A stretch of 64,000 bases of DNA from Nitrobacter winogradskyi Nb-255 (GTDB lineage: Bacteria > Pseudomonadota > Alphaproteobacteria > Rhizobiales > Xanthobacteraceae). Of this stretch, positions 1 to 9,895 are shown one piece after another. The DNA lies in the NCBI RefSeq assembly GCF_000012725.1, contig NC_007406.1, positions 3,338,094 to 3,402,093 of the forward strand, read 5' to 3'. Each line of letters opens with the position of its first letter. Within the stretch, counting starts at the first letter, position 1. Under the pieces are notes generated by a model. It had not been told where the DNA came from. It was given only the letters and a program-made list of their open reading frames with translations, and made no database searches. The position numbers and the translations under genes are program-made.

Positions 1-1817
1 GATTTGCGGCGGAAGGTCGACTTCACGTTATCGAACAACTCCACCTTCACGCCGTTGCGACGCATGATGTAGCTCTGCTGAATCACCGACAACGTGTTGT
101 TCCACGCCCAGTAGATCACAAGACCCGCCGGGAAGGCCGCGAGCATGAAGGTGAAGATCACCGGCATCCAGTCGAAGATGATCTTCTGGGTCGGATCCGG
201 CGGCGTCGGGTTCAGCTTCATCTGGAACCACATCGTGACGCCCATGATGATCGGCCACGCGCCGATCGCGAGATAGGGCCCGATCAGCGGCACCACGGAG
301 GGATCGTAGGGCAGCAGTCCGAACAGGTTGAAGATGTGGGTCGGATCGGGCGCCGACAGGTCCTTGATCCAGGCGAAGAAAGGCGCGTGACGCATTTCGA
401 TGGTCACGAACAGCACCTTGTAGAGCGAGAAGAACACGGGAATCTGCAGAAGGACCGGAAGACAGCCCGAGATCGGGTTGATCTTCTCCTTCTTGTAGAT
501 TTCCATCATCTCCTGCTGCAGCTTCATCCTGTCGTCGGGATAAAGCTCTCTCAGCGCGTTGATCTGCGGCTGGATCGCCTTCATCTTCGCCATCGACGCG
601 TAGGATCTGTTGGCAAGCGGGAAGAACACCAGCTTGATCAGAACGGTTACGACCAGAATGGAAACGCCGAAGTTACCGAACACGTGAAAGAAGAAGTCCA
701 GCGCGAGGAACATCGGCTTGGTGATGAAATAGAACCAGCCCCAATCGATCAGCAGGTCGAAATGGTTCAGGCCGAGTTGCTTGTTGTAGCCGCCAAGCTC
801 CGCCAACGGAAAATTGAGGCCGACAACGCCCGCCTCCTTTGCGCCGGCAAAGAGGCGCGTGCTGACTGCGCCCGTGCCGCCGGCCGGGATGGTCCGCGCA
901 TCCTCCAGATAGTCGGTCTGGTAGGTCCTGACCGCACCCGCCTGATCGGAGGAGAAGCGCGCCTGCAATCGCGCGCTGGTATCGGGAAGCAACGCCGCGG
1001 CCCAGTATTTGTCGGTGATGCCGAGCCAGCCGTTGGTGACATTGAAGGTGACCGACCCGGCTTCGTCGATATTCTTGTAGGAGTATTCCTGCAGCTTCTG
1101 ATCGCCGAGATAGCCGATAAGGCCTTCGTGCAGGATGTAGTAGCCCGAGATCTCGGGCGTGCCATGACGCGAAATCAGCGCGAACGGGTACAGCGTCACC
1201 GGAGCGCTGCCGGTGTTTGTGACCTCGTCTTTGATGGTGAACAGATACTGATCATCCACCGAGACGGTACGACGGAACGTCAACCCTTCGCCGTTGTCGT
1301 ATTTCAGCGTGACAGGGGTGGACGGGGTCAGGGCGCCCGCCCCCTCCTGTTGCCACAGGGTGCTCCGGTCCGGAACCCGGACGGTCGATCCGGTGCCCGG
1401 AACCCATCCGAACTCGGCGTAATAAGGAGAGGCCGTGCCGGACGGCGAGAACAGTTCGATCGCGGGAGAAGCGGGATTGACCGTCTCGCGGTACTTGGTC
1501 AGCAGAAGATCATCGATGCGCGCGCCGGTCAGCGAGATGCTTCCGCTGAGGCGAGGGGTGTTGATCTGGACGCGCGGCTTGGACGCGATGGCAACATCAC
1601 GGGCAACCACCGCCGATCCGGCCGCGGATTGACCGGGCGCGGCGGTATTGGGCGCAGCCTCGCCCTGTGACTTGCTCTGGGACTTGGCAAGCTCGCTTTG
1701 CGCCTGGTGGGCGGCGCGGTCCTTCTCCATCTGCGGGATGTTGTAGAAATACTGCCAGGCGATCAGCACGAGAGCCGACAGAACGATAGCGATGATGGTA
1801 TTGCGGTTCTCAGACAT
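1..1817 (-). CDS. yidC: Membrane protein insertase YidC (3' end outside window)
   Basis: YidC inserts and folds inner-membrane proteins, with the Sec translocon or alone. The ATG complements 1815-1817, and about 605 codons are present without a stop, close to full family length. An N-terminal anchor (IIAIVLSALVLIAWQYF) is followed by a linker rich in Ala, Gln and Ser. A long periplasmic domain comes next (about residues 60-350). The conserved five-helix core then starts near FGNFGVSILVVTVLIKLVFF and includes the cytoplasmic segment with MKAIQPQINALRELY. The gene lies downstream of rnpA and rpmH in the usual order, so co-transcription with them is likely. Confidence 0.97.
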   Translation of the reverse strand, partial: MSENRNTIIAIVLSALVLIAWQYFYNIPQMEKDRAAHQAQSELAKSQSKSQGEAAPNTAAPGQSAAGSAVVARDVAIASKPRVQINTPRLSGSISLTGARIDDLLLTKYRETVNPASPAIELFSPSGTASPYYAEFGWVPGTGSTVRVPDRSTLWQQEGAGALTPSTPVTLKYDNGEGLTFRRTVSVDDQYLFTIKDEVTNTGSAPVTLYPFALISRHGTPEISGYYILHEGLIGYLGDQKLQEYSYKNIDEAGSVTFNVTNGWLGITDKYWAAALLPDTSARLQARFSSDQAGAVRTYQTDYLEDARTIPAGGTGAVSTRLFAGAKEAGVVGLNFPLAELGGYNKQLGLNHFDLLIDWGWFYFITKPMFLALDFFFHVFGNFGVSILVVTVLIKLVFFPLANRSYASMAKMKAIQPQINALRELYPDDRMKLQQEMMEIYKKEKINPISGCLPVLLQIPVFFSLYKVLFVTIEMRHAPFFAWIKDLSAPDPTHIFNLFGLLPYDPSVVPLIGPYLAIGAWPIIMGVTMWFQMKLNPTPPDPTQKIIFDWMPVIFTFMLAAFPAGLVIYWAWNNTLSVIQQSYIMRRNGVKVELFDNVKSTFRRK

Positions 1818-1889
1818 CGTTCAGGGTCTCGTCACTCGGTTCGGGTTGCGGCTGGATGCACCGTTGATGCCGCCGATTTGACGCCGCGT

Positions 1890-2225
1890 TCATCCTGGAT
1901 GCCGGCGGTCGAGACGCTGAAGCGCCGAACGCAAATCATCGAGCATCACTGCGAAACGGCGGTTCAGCGCGGCACGGCGGCCGATTATCACATAATCGCT
2001 GTGCGGTCGCATGGATACGGCGTCCACGCGCTTCACCAATTCGCGAAGTCTGCGGCGGATGCGATTTCGTTCGGTCGCGGTGCCATTTTTCTTGGTCACC
2101 GTGAAGCCGATCCTGATCGCACCGTCATCGCTGCGGCGGCGATTTTGCACCACGAAGGCTGGGGTGCTCACCCGCGGCCCATGGGCAGCGGCGAGGAAGT
2201 CCGCCCGCTGCCGCAACCGGTCCAT
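1890..2225 (-). CDS. rnpA: Ribonuclease P protein component
   Basis: This is the protein subunit of RNase P, which with the catalytic RNA trims the 5' leader from tRNA precursors. It has 111 residues, normal for the family. The basic RNR-type signature is visible as ATERNRIRRRLRELV, after an N-terminal segment with RLRQRADFLAA. It lies 22 bases after rpmH and 72 bases before yidC on the same strand, the conserved rpmH-rnpA-yidC order. Confidence 0.96.
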   Translation of the reverse strand: MDRLRQRADFLAAAHGPRVSTPAFVVQNRRRSDDGAIRIGFTVTKKNGTATERNRIRRRLRELVKRVDAVSMRPHSDYVIIGRRAALNRRFAVMLDDLRSALQRLDRRHPG

Positions 2226-2247
2226 GATGATTCCCGGAACGATCCGC

Positions 2248-2382
2248 TCAGGCGCTCAGGCGCTTGCGGCCCCGCGCGCGCCGCGCTGCGAGAACCTTCC
2301 GGCCGCCGGTGGTCGCGAGGCGGGCACGAAAGCCATGACGCCGCTTGCGTACCAATTTACTGGGTTGATAAGTCCGTTTCAC
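2248..2382 (-). CDS. rpmH: 50S ribosomal protein L34
   Basis: L34 is a 44-residue, very basic protein of the large ribosomal subunit. The start is a GTG (complement of 2380-2382) in the context [18 protein letters not shown], the universal L34 N-terminus. A longer in-frame reading from about 2505 would add 41 residues foreign to L34 and is not used. It is the first gene of the rpmH-rnpA-yidC cluster, and the 318 bases up to the divergent kinase gene should hold the promoter. Confidence 0.96.
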   Translation of the reverse strand: MKRTYQPSKLVRKRRHGFRARLATTGGRKVLAARRARGRKRLSA

Positions 2383-2700
2383 GGGAGTCTCCGCTGACCG
2401 GGCGCGTCGCCTGATGTTGAGGTTGAGTCCGGCAAGGCCGCCCGAACCGAGCCGTTTTTCGGCTCGGACAAGCCGCCCCGGCCGAAACCGGGCCGTCACG
2501 GACAATTGGCGCGGCTTATACGGGAGCGACCTCTTTTCGTCAATCTTGCCCTCTATCGTTTCCTGGTCCCGTCAAACTGGCCAACCTGTCGCGCCGGCCT
2601 ATATTACACAGGTGTTCGGCAGTATTTCCTGAGGTCCCGTCGTCCGTTTCAGGAGCGCGGATCATGGTCAGTTTGCCGCAGGGCCCGCAGAGGAAAACCC

Positions 2701-4179
2701 GTGTCTCAGGCGATCGAACAGCTCCGGATTCGCGCCGCGCGTCTGTCGTTGCGCGGCCGGCTCGGCCTGTCCGGCAAGCTCCTGCTACTCACGATCCCGC
2801 TGGTCATGATCGCTGAAGTCCTGATCTACGTCCCGTCGATCGCGAACTTCCGGGTAAACCGGCTCAATGATCGGCTGGCGGCCGCGAACACAGCCGCCCT
2901 GGTGCTCGACGCGGCCCCCTCGGGCATGGTGCCCGAGTCGCTCGCGCGGCAGATCCTCGGCAGCATCGGCGCGCGGGCGGTCGCCATCAAGATGGGTCAG
3001 CAGCGGCGACTGCTCGCCAGCGCGGATCTGCCGGCGTCGATCGACCATGACATCGACATGCGCACCATGACGCCGTGGTCAGCCATTGTCGGCTCATTCG
3101 AAACCATGCTGGAAAGCGGCAACCAGGCGATCCGCATCATCGGGCCCGGGCCACGCGGTGCCCAGTTCATCGAAGTCGTCACCGACGAGGAGCCGCTACG
3201 CCAATCGATGTACCGCTTTTCACGCAACCTGTTGCTGGTCTCGCTGGCGATAGCTGTTCTGACGGCCGCATTGGTTTATCTGGCGCTGCACTACCTGTTC
3301 GTCCGCCCGATGCGGCGACTGACCGCCAATCTCGTGGGTTTCCACCAGAACCCCGAAAGCCCCGCGCGAATCATCGTGCCGTCGCAGCGCGGCGACGAGA
3401 TCGGCGTCGCCGAGCGTGAACTCTCCGACATGCAGCGCGACCTGGTGTCCATGTTGCATCAGAAGAGCCGGCTGGCCGCGCTCGGTCTCGCCGTTTCGAA
3501 GATCAATCACGACCTTCGCAATCTATTGGCGTCCTCCCAGCTGCTTTCCGACCAGCTGGCCAGCGTACCCGATCCACGGGTGCAGCGGTTCGCGCCGAAG
3601 CTGATGCGCTCGCTGGAGCGCGCCATCGCGTTCTGCCAGTCAACGCTGTCTTATGGACGGGCGCAGGAGGCTACCCCCGACCGGCGGCTGATGGCGATCG
3701 AGCCCATCGTCAACGAGGTGCGGGAATCAGCCGGGCTGACGCCGGAGGGGTCCATAACCTGGATCGATGCGATCGAGCGCGGCCTTACGATCGACGCGGA
3801 TCCGGATCAGCTTTTCCGTATTCTGCTCAATCTGGTGCGCAACGCCGCACAGGCTTTGGAAACCCAGCCGCGAAACGAAGCGGCGACCCGGCAAATCCGG
3901 GTCGCCGGCCGCCGCGAAGGCGCGGTGGCGATCATCGAGGTTTCCGACACCGGACCGGGCGTTCCGGAACAGGCGCGCAGCCACCTGTTCGAGGCGTTCC
4001 AGAGCTCAGGACGCCCAGGCGGCAGCGGCCTCGGCCTTGCGATCGCGGCGGAACTGGTGCGTGCGCATGGCGGCGATATCCACCTGGTGGAAGGCACCAT
4101 AGGCGCCACGTTCCGGATTACGATCCCGGACCGTCCCGTGGAGTTGCAAACCATCCGTAACGAACGCGCGCGGGCCTGA
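2701..4179 (+). CDS. Membrane sensor histidine kinase
   Basis: This is an orphan two-component sensor kinase of about 492 residues when read from the GTG at 2701. A first transmembrane segment (SGKLLLLTIPLVMIAEVLIY, about residues 23-45) and a second near residues 178-200 enclose a periplasmic domain of about 130 residues. A HAMP-like stretch follows. The phospho-acceptor lies in KINHDLRNLL (His about 270). The ATPase domain shows the N box NLVRNAAQAL, G1 DTGPGVP and G2 SGLGLAIAAELV. No response regulator is adjacent, so the partner and signal are unknown. An open frame extends upstream to 2506, but its residues look non-coding, so the GTG is preferred. It is divergent from rpmH. Confidence 0.88.
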   Translation: MSQAIEQLRIRAARLSLRGRLGLSGKLLLLTIPLVMIAEVLIYVPSIANFRVNRLNDRLAAANTAALVLDAAPSGMVPESLARQILGSIGARAVAIKMGQQRRLLASADLPASIDHDIDMRTMTPWSAIVGSFETMLESGNQAIRIIGPGPRGAQFIEVVTDEEPLRQSMYRFSRNLLLVSLAIAVLTAALVYLALHYLFVRPMRRLTANLVGFHQNPESPARIIVPSQRGDEIGVAERELSDMQRDLVSMLHQKSRLAALGLAVSKINHDLRNLLASSQLLSDQLASVPDPRVQRFAPKLMRSLERAIAFCQSTLSYGRAQEATPDRRLMAIEPIVNEVRESAGLTPEGSITWIDAIERGLTIDADPDQLFRILLNLVRNAAQALETQPRNEAATRQIRVAGRREGAVAIIEVSDTGPGVPEQARSHLFEAFQSSGRPGGSGLGLAIAAELVRAHGGDIHLVEGTIGATFRITIPDRPVELQTIRNERARA

Positions 4180-4405
4180 TCGATTCAGGGATTGCCGCCG
4201 CTCCGTATCACCGGATTTCGGTTGTCTGCCATAAGGTTGATAATCACCCTTCCGTCGCACCGTTCTCGGTTCATCCTATGGGATTTCGTGTCATCCGCCG
4301 TTGGTAGCGCCGCGCCGCTTGCAAAGCCGCCCGGGAGCCGTTAGCAATGGCCCGCTTCGGGATGCCTGTTCCGAAATGCGATGATTTTGATTTCCGCCGA
4401 CAAAC

Positions 4406-4482
4406 GCGCCCGTAGCTCAGCTGGATAGAGCACCAGACTACGAATCTGGGGGTCAGAGGTTCGAATCCTTTCGGGCGCGCCA
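4406..4482 (+). tRNA. tRNA-Arg (anticodon ACG)
   Basis: The 77-base cloverleaf folds fully. Acceptor arms GCGCCCG (4406-4412) and CGGGCGC (4472-4478) pair, the D-loop has AGCTCAGCTGGATAGAG, and the anticodon loop CTACGAA reads ACG. The T-arm contains GGTTCGAATCC and an encoded CCA ends the gene. Its 3' end faces the accessory region to the right. Confidence 0.97.
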
Positions 4483-4508
4483 ATAAAATCAAATACTTAA
4501 TACAATCT

Positions 4509-4543
4509 AACCGTTTCAAAAACACGATTTGAAACGGTTTTTG
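4509..4543 (+). terminator. Probable rho-independent terminator after tRNA-Arg
   Basis: A 12-base perfect stem (4509-4520 with 4528-4539, AACCGTTTCAAA with its complement) closes a 7-base loop and is followed by T residues. It is 26 bases past the tRNA. A further direct copy of TGAAACGGTTTT follows at 4542-4553, so part of the structure may be a repeat rather than a terminator. Confidence 0.5.
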
Positions 4544-4553
4544 AAACGGTTTT

Positions 4554-5159
4554 CGCCGTGGCACACTCTATGACCGCATACTCTACTTATTGTCGCGCCA
4601 GTGTTCGCAGCCTCGTCTCGGCGAAACGTGCGTAAAGCTCTGCGCGTCGAAGCGTTGCCGCCGACTGTGATCATTGGAGCGAGTTGCGGCAGGGGTTTCA
4701 GGAAGATGGGCGCTTGAGCGGCGCGGGCGATCAAGCCAATCCTTGAAGATATCCAGCCTGATGTGATTGCACTGCCACAACGACGCATAAACGAGGCCTG
4801 GATAGGTCGCCCGGAAGAGTTTCAGGAAAGCGTCCGAGATCGCTATCGCTTCGAAAAACCTCACGATTCCTGCAGACTCGGGTCCCGTAAAACATCTGCA
4901 AGCCGACCAGATTTCTAGAACAGGTCTAAATCATTGCTGTTGCACGCGAATTTTCATCTGATAGTGAAGCGGGATCAACGATAGCGATCCTTGCGCGGTC
5001 GTGTGAAAGTGCGTGAACCTTGGGAAACGGTCCAACCAAAAGGATTGCTGAAGCAGATATGCTTCGCCCTGCGGCAGGGTGCAGCTTCGCATCTTTGTCG
5101 GCTGACCGGGTCAGGGTAGCCCCGGAAGCGCTTCCTCCTCAGGCCGGCCGGAGGCGATC
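4554..5159. other. Intergenic stretch with no supported gene
   Basis: About 600 bases between the tRNA terminator and the FecI-type sigma factor. A minus-strand open frame (4583-4864, 93 codons) has no recognisable motif. An imperfect dyad at 4910-4932 resembles the iron-regulator boxes of this family, but too weakly to call. Confidence 0.5.
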
Positions 5160-5672
5160 ATGTCGGCTGCGTTGAACGCGATTTTCCAGTCGCACCGCCG
5201 CTCCCTCCTTTGGACCGTCATGAGGATCGTGCGCGATCCGCAAACGGCCGAGGACCTCGCGCAGGAAACCTATTTGAAGGTCCGAAAGGCACTTGAGACA
5301 AGGCCGATCGAGCACGTTGAGAGCTTCCTGTTTCAAACTGCTCGGAATCTGGCGATCGACCATCAGCGGCGTAAGGCGGTTCGCAATCGGTACGAGGCGT
5401 CCGACGCAGCAAGGGAAGACATAGAGAATGTCGCCGCCGCGGAGCCCTCGATCGAAGACGATTTGATTCAGCAGCAGCGGTGGCGGGCGTTCGAGGACGC
5501 ACTGGCGGAACTCCCGGTGCGAGCAAGAACCGTATGGTCCATGATTCACCTGCAAGGACGTACGTGCGCTGAGATCGCGGAACATCTCGGCGTTTCCCGC
5601 AATACCGTCTATAATGACATCAAACTTGTCATGGGGCATTGCCAGGATGTGCTTGCGCGGCTTGAGGATTGA
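5160..5672 (+). CDS. fecI: FecI-like ECF sigma factor
   Basis: This is an extracytoplasmic-function sigma factor of 170 residues, the FecI type that turns on a TonB-dependent receptor when the receptor is occupied. Region 2 is seen at RDPQTAEDLAQETYLKVRKA and FLFQTARNLAIDHQRR. Region 4 has the HTH around RTCAEIAEHLGVSRNTVYND. A GGAGG box 6 bases before the ATG supports the start. It is followed by fecR and the receptor gene, the classical order. It should recruit RNA polymerase to the receptor promoter, with FecR as its regulator. Confidence 0.92.
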   Translation: MSAALNAIFQSHRRSLLWTVMRIVRDPQTAEDLAQETYLKVRKALETRPIEHVESFLFQTARNLAIDHQRRKAVRNRYEASDAAREDIENVAAAEPSIEDDLIQQQRWRAFEDALAELPVRARTVWSMIHLQGRTCAEIAEHLGVSRNTVYNDIKLVMGHCQDVLARLED

Positions 5673-5882
5673 AGCCGGTGACGTGTACAGAAAAACTCTG
5701 GCAACACGCTCTGAGCAACCTGTCGGAATCGCTCAAGCTGCCATCATTGGTATCGCAAGGAGAAATTTGTGACGGGTCTTCCTGTCAAACGTCTCACTCA
5801 TATGAGCGTCCGAACAATCGAATGGCGGATCAGCTAGGTGAGACAGAAACTGACAGGGGATTACGAATCGGATGGAGAATAC

Positions 5883-6836
5883 ATGCATCCGGATCCCGTG
5901 ACGGATCAGGCCCTCGACTGGTTCATTCGACTCCAAGAAGAGCGTGATTCCGCGACGCTGGCGGAGTTTGAGGCGTGGCGGCGATCGGACATGCGCTGCG
6001 GCCAGGCATTTGCGCGTATCTCCGCGATGCACGGCATGGCTTCCTTGCGCAAGGCAACCGAGACCGACGCCCGCCGGCTCGGGCTGGACGTGCCCGCGTC
6101 CGCGGTTTCGGTGCGGGAACGGAAGGCACCACGAAGCTGGATCCCGGCTGTTGCCGCGGCCGTTCTCCTGCTGCTGATAGGCTGGCAGCAGTTGCCGGGC
6201 GTCATGCTGCGGTGGCAATCTGACTATATGACAGCAACCGGCCAGCGGGATACCATCACGCTTCCGGACGGCTCGACCGCGACGCTCAACACCTCGACCG
6301 CCATAGCCGTTGATTTTTCTGGCGGTCGCCGCCGGGTTACATTGCTCGACGGTGAAGCCTATTTCGACGTCCAGCATGACCCGTCGCGCCCATTTGTTGT
6401 CGCAGGCCATTTCGCGCAGGTCGAGGTCAAGGGGACTGCTTTCAGCGTCAGGACCGAAAATGATCAGGACACTGTCGTGCTCGAACGTGGCCGCGTTGAG
6501 GTGAGCAGCCAGGCCGGTCACGAGTTCCTTGCGCCGGGGCAGATGATTGTCGCCAGCGCGTCCGGCTTATCTGCGGTGGAGGCAGCGGACATCGATAAAT
6601 CGCTTGCATGGCGCGACGGCCGGATCGTGTTTCGCGACCGGCCATTCCGCGCCGCATTGGCCGACCTCGAGCGCTATTTCGACGGACGGGTCGTGGTTAT
6701 AGGCAGCGTGGCCTCGGATCGCCTGGTGAGCGGACATTATCGCATCGATGATCCTGACGCGGCGATCAGGACGCTCGCGCGATCGGCCGGTGCCGACGTC
6801 ACGCGGCTTCCGGGTGGAATCTTGATCTTGCGTTAA
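5883..6836 (+). CDS. fecR: FecR-family anti-sigma / sigma regulator
   Basis: FecR is an inner-membrane protein that passes the signal from the receptor's periplasmic domain to FecI. The N-terminal cytosolic part has QALDWFIRLQEERDSATLAE and FEAWRRSDMRCGQAF (DUF4880 type). One transmembrane helix follows at about residues 85-103 (SWIPAVAAAVLLLLIGW). The periplasmic FecR domain contains TLPDGSTATLNTSTA and VTLLDGEAYFDVQHD. The C-terminal part shows FRAALADLERYFDG. The ATG at 5883 is chosen because GGAG precedes it and the conserved N-terminus starts here. A frame upstream to 5838 adds 15 unlikely residues. Confidence 0.92.
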   Translation: MHPDPVTDQALDWFIRLQEERDSATLAEFEAWRRSDMRCGQAFARISAMHGMASLRKATETDARRLGLDVPASAVSVRERKAPRSWIPAVAAAVLLLLIGWQQLPGVMLRWQSDYMTATGQRDTITLPDGSTATLNTSTAIAVDFSGGRRRVTLLDGEAYFDVQHDPSRPFVVAGHFAQVEVKGTAFSVRTENDQDTVVLERGRVEVSSQAGHEFLAPGQMIVASASGLSAVEAADIDKSLAWRDGRIVFRDRPFRAALADLERYFDGRVVVIGSVASDRLVSGHYRIDDPDAAIRTLARSAGADVTRLPGGILILR

Positions 6837-6897
6837 AGCATTTTTCGGCGAAGTGGATACCGGTTAGCCGGAAGAAAATGCGACCAGACAATAATCT

Positions 6898-6935
6898 AGA
6901 GCATGGTCCGATTCAACTTGATCGGATCATGCTCT
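6898..6935. repeat. Family palindromic intergenic repeat, copy 1
   Basis: A 38-base imperfect palindrome that starts AGAGCATGGTCCGAT and ends ATCGGATCATGCTCT. It is nearly identical to 63286-63322. Just upstream (6839-6880) is a second motif, GAAGTGGATACCGGTT with flanking AT-rich arms, like the other common repeat of this bacterial family. It sits between fecR and the receptor gene and could fold in mRNA. Confidence 0.75.
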
Positions 6936-7047
6936 AGCGACCAAACTTTTTTTGTGACGGGTCGACCCCTCATCGTCCCTGTTATGAGGGCCGAGTTTTC
7001 ACAAGGTGTGACAGCAGCCCTCTGCATCTGGTTGAGGGCAGCGAGCG

Positions 7048-9503
7048 ATGAACGATCGGGGGATCGCAGATCGGAATAATACTTCGGCATCGAGCAAGGA
7101 CGGACGAACGAAACGTCTCGGCGTTGTTCTGCTCGGTTCGACGATCCTCGCCTGTGGCATCGCGAATGCGCCCGTCATCGCGCCCGCCCAGGCGCAGCAG
7201 GCGGTCCGCACTGTTCAATTCTCGATCCCCGCCCAGCCGCTTTCCTCCGCGATAGATGCATTTAGCCGTGTCACTGGCTGGCAGGTCGGATATTCATCCG
7301 ACATTGCTCGCTCGACGACCACGCGTGCTGTCTCGGGCGCCATGACGCCTGCTCAGGCGCTGCAGACCATGGTGGCCGGAACGGGCGTCAAGGTCAGCAT
7401 CACAGGCCCGGCGAGCGCCGCGTTGGTTTCGAGTACAGCCAATGCAGGGAGCGGCGGCGGCGCGCCGGCAGGCGCGATCGCGCTCGATACGATTGACGTG
7501 CAGGGCGAGACCGCGTGGGGGCCGGTGAACGGTTTTGTCGCTAGCCGCAGCGCCACCGCCACCAAGACCGACATTCCGATCCTTGAGGTGCCGCAGTCGG
7601 TCTCGGTGGTGACGCGTGATCAGATGAAAACGCGGCAAGTCCAGTCTCTGCACGAGACGCTGCAATACACATCGGGTGTCTTCGCCGGATTTAGCGGTCA
7701 GCAACAATTTAATCCCAGGTTCCAGATACGCGGTTTTTATTCTGAAGGTTGGGATGGGCCGATCTATCTGAACGGGCTGCCTACCTTCGGAGCCGCCGAC
7801 ATCGAGACCTACGGGTTGGAACGTGTCGAGGTGATGCGCGGGCCTGCTTCGGTTCTTTACGGTCAGGGCCAGCCCAGCGGCGTGATCGCTCTTGTCACCA
7901 AGCGTCCGACCGAACAGCCCCTCCGGGAAGTGCAGCTTCAAGGCGGCAGCTTTGATCGAAAAAGTGGCGCCTTCGATTTCAGTGGTCCAGTCACGGAGGA
8001 CAAGTCGCTGCTTTATCGTTTCACTGGCTTATGGCGCGACGGCGGCAATGGCATAGACTTCTCAAAAGAGAACCGCACGTTTTTGTCGGGCTCGTTGACC
8101 TGGCGTCCCACCGCTGCGACGGAAATCATGGCCTACAGCCTTTATCAAAAAGACAAGGGACGATGGAACTTCGGTCTTCCAGCACGGGGTACGGTACTGC
8201 CAAATCCAAATGGACCAATCCCGCTCACTCGCTACCCTGGCGAGCCAAGCCTCGATTACTACAATACAGAGAAAACCACTGTCGGGTATAGCCTCCAACA
8301 TCGCGCCACCGACGGCCTGACTTTCAGGCAGAATCTTCAGTACTCACGGGATACTTACGACGAGCGTGACATTAGTACGTCCGCCCTTGCAAGTGATTTG
8401 CGTAGGATAAACCGTATTGGTCTCCTAACCCACTATACGTTTGATACGTTTGCGATCGACAATCAGGCTGAGTTGAAAGCCACCACTGGCAGCCTGCAAC
8501 ACACCCTTCTGTTTGGCGTGGACTATCGATGGCGAGGGAGGAGTAATCAAGGTATCGGATGGGACAGTGTCGTTCCTCTGCTCGATATCTACGCCCCCGT
8601 TTATGGCTTGCCTGTTATTTGGTCGACCACGCCAACTTCATCCCGCCACAGACACAAAATGTCACCGGTATCTATCTTCAGGATCAGATCAAGTTCGACC
8701 AATGGATTCTGACACTTGGCGGCCGCTACAATTGGGCGGAATCCAAGACTGTTAATGTCCTCAGCAGTTCGGCGACGACTCAGGATGATCAAGCCTTCAC
8801 CAAGCGGGCCGGGCTCGGTTACGAGTTCGATAGCGGCTTTGTCCCCTACATCAGCTACGCTGACTCGTTCGTGCCTCTTTCCGGGACAACATTTGATTTG
8901 GTGCCGTACAAGCCGGAAACCGGGAGACAGTATGAGGCTGGCATCAAGTATCAGCCGAAAGATGCAAGATGGCGGATCACGACAGCCGTGTATGATTTAA
9001 TAAAGCAGAATGCCTTGACGCGGGATGTCGCCCATCCCGGATACTCTATACAGACCGGTGAAATTAGCTCACGTGGTTTCGAGTTCGAGGCGGTCGCTAG
9101 CCTGACCAACAATCTAAATCTGACTGCCGCTTATGCCTATAATCATGCACGCGTGACCAAGAGCAACGATGTCAATCTCGGTAAGCGGCCAGTGACCACA
9201 CCGGCGCATATGGCGTCGGTGTGGGCCGACTACACCATTCGGGAGGGCGCGCTGAACGGGCTCGGCTTCGGTGCCGGCGTGCGTTATGTCGGGGCTACGC
9301 CCGGTGACATGCTCAACAGTTTTTACGCGCCAGCTTACACGCTGGTGGATGCCCTGGTCCGTTATGAGATCGACAACTGGCTTTTTACGGTCAACGTCAG
9401 CAACCTGTTTGACACGCAGTACGTGGCAGCGTGCGCCAGTCTCAATCAGTGTAACGTCGGGCGTTTTCGTACCGTGCTCGGCAAAGTGAGCTATCGCTGG
9501 TAG
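7048..9503 (+). pseudogene. TonB-dependent siderophore receptor, FecA/FpvA type, frameshifted
   Basis: This would be an outer-membrane ferric-siderophore transducer of about 818 residues. The N-terminus has a long signal peptide ending near APAQAQQ. An STN signalling domain follows (about residues 57-110, FSIPAQPLSSAIDAFSRVTG). A TonB-box-like DTIDVQGE precedes a plug with VPQSVSVVTRDQMKTR and VMRGPASVLYGQGQPSG. The first frame stops at 8712. The barrel continues in the -1 frame from about 8615-8630 (NVTGIYLQDQIKFDQWIL) to the typical C-terminal RTVLGKVSYRW. A single-base loss would explain this, so it is either a recent pseudogene or a sequence error. It is downstream of fecIR, so an intact version would be a signalling receptor. 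Confidence 0.88.
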
Positions 9504-9895
9504 CTGATGGTGTCATTTGCGGAGAAGATCCACAGTGCTGCCGCAACACACAGGAGTTCAGAGCGCCGCGAGTACAAAACGCGTCGATTCGGCGCTTTCC
9601 TCATCTGATGACAATAGCGGCTGATGTCGGCAAGGCCGTAGAAGCAGGAAGCGGAACGGGATAGCAGAGCCCGATCAAGAGAATGGCCCCTCTCATGTGA
9701 GGACATGTCAATGCTGACGTTGGCAAAGGATATATCGGATCACCAACTCCTGACGCCGCTCAAACGTCGATCGGAGCCGCAACCGCGCCGAAGCGATTAT
9801 AATCGTCGCCGCTTCCTCGCCTGGCTGCGCGACGAGGTGGCGGTGCTGCGCTCCGTTGTCATTCGGCCTGCAATATTGACCCTCTAAGCCGGGGG
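9504..9895. other. Intergenic stretch with no supported gene
   Basis: Nothing convincing is seen after the receptor stop. A 60-codon plus-strand frame at 9705-9887 has no recognised motif and probably belongs to the decayed mobile-element junction. Confidence 0.5.

Noticed and set aside
336..1670. Long plus-strand open frame opposite yidC
   Set aside because: It is antisense to a complete, conserved yidC and its residues have no protein-like pattern.
4583..4864. Minus-strand gene of 93 codons after tRNA-Arg
   Set aside because: No domain, no good ribosome site and no conserved pattern known to me.
4910..4932. Irr/ICE-type iron box before fecI
   Set aside because: The dyad is imperfect and about 230 bases from the start; not enough to claim regulation.
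5838..5882. Earlier start for fecR
   Set aside because: The 15 extra residues are not family-like and lack a ribosome site; the ATG at 5883 has GGAG.
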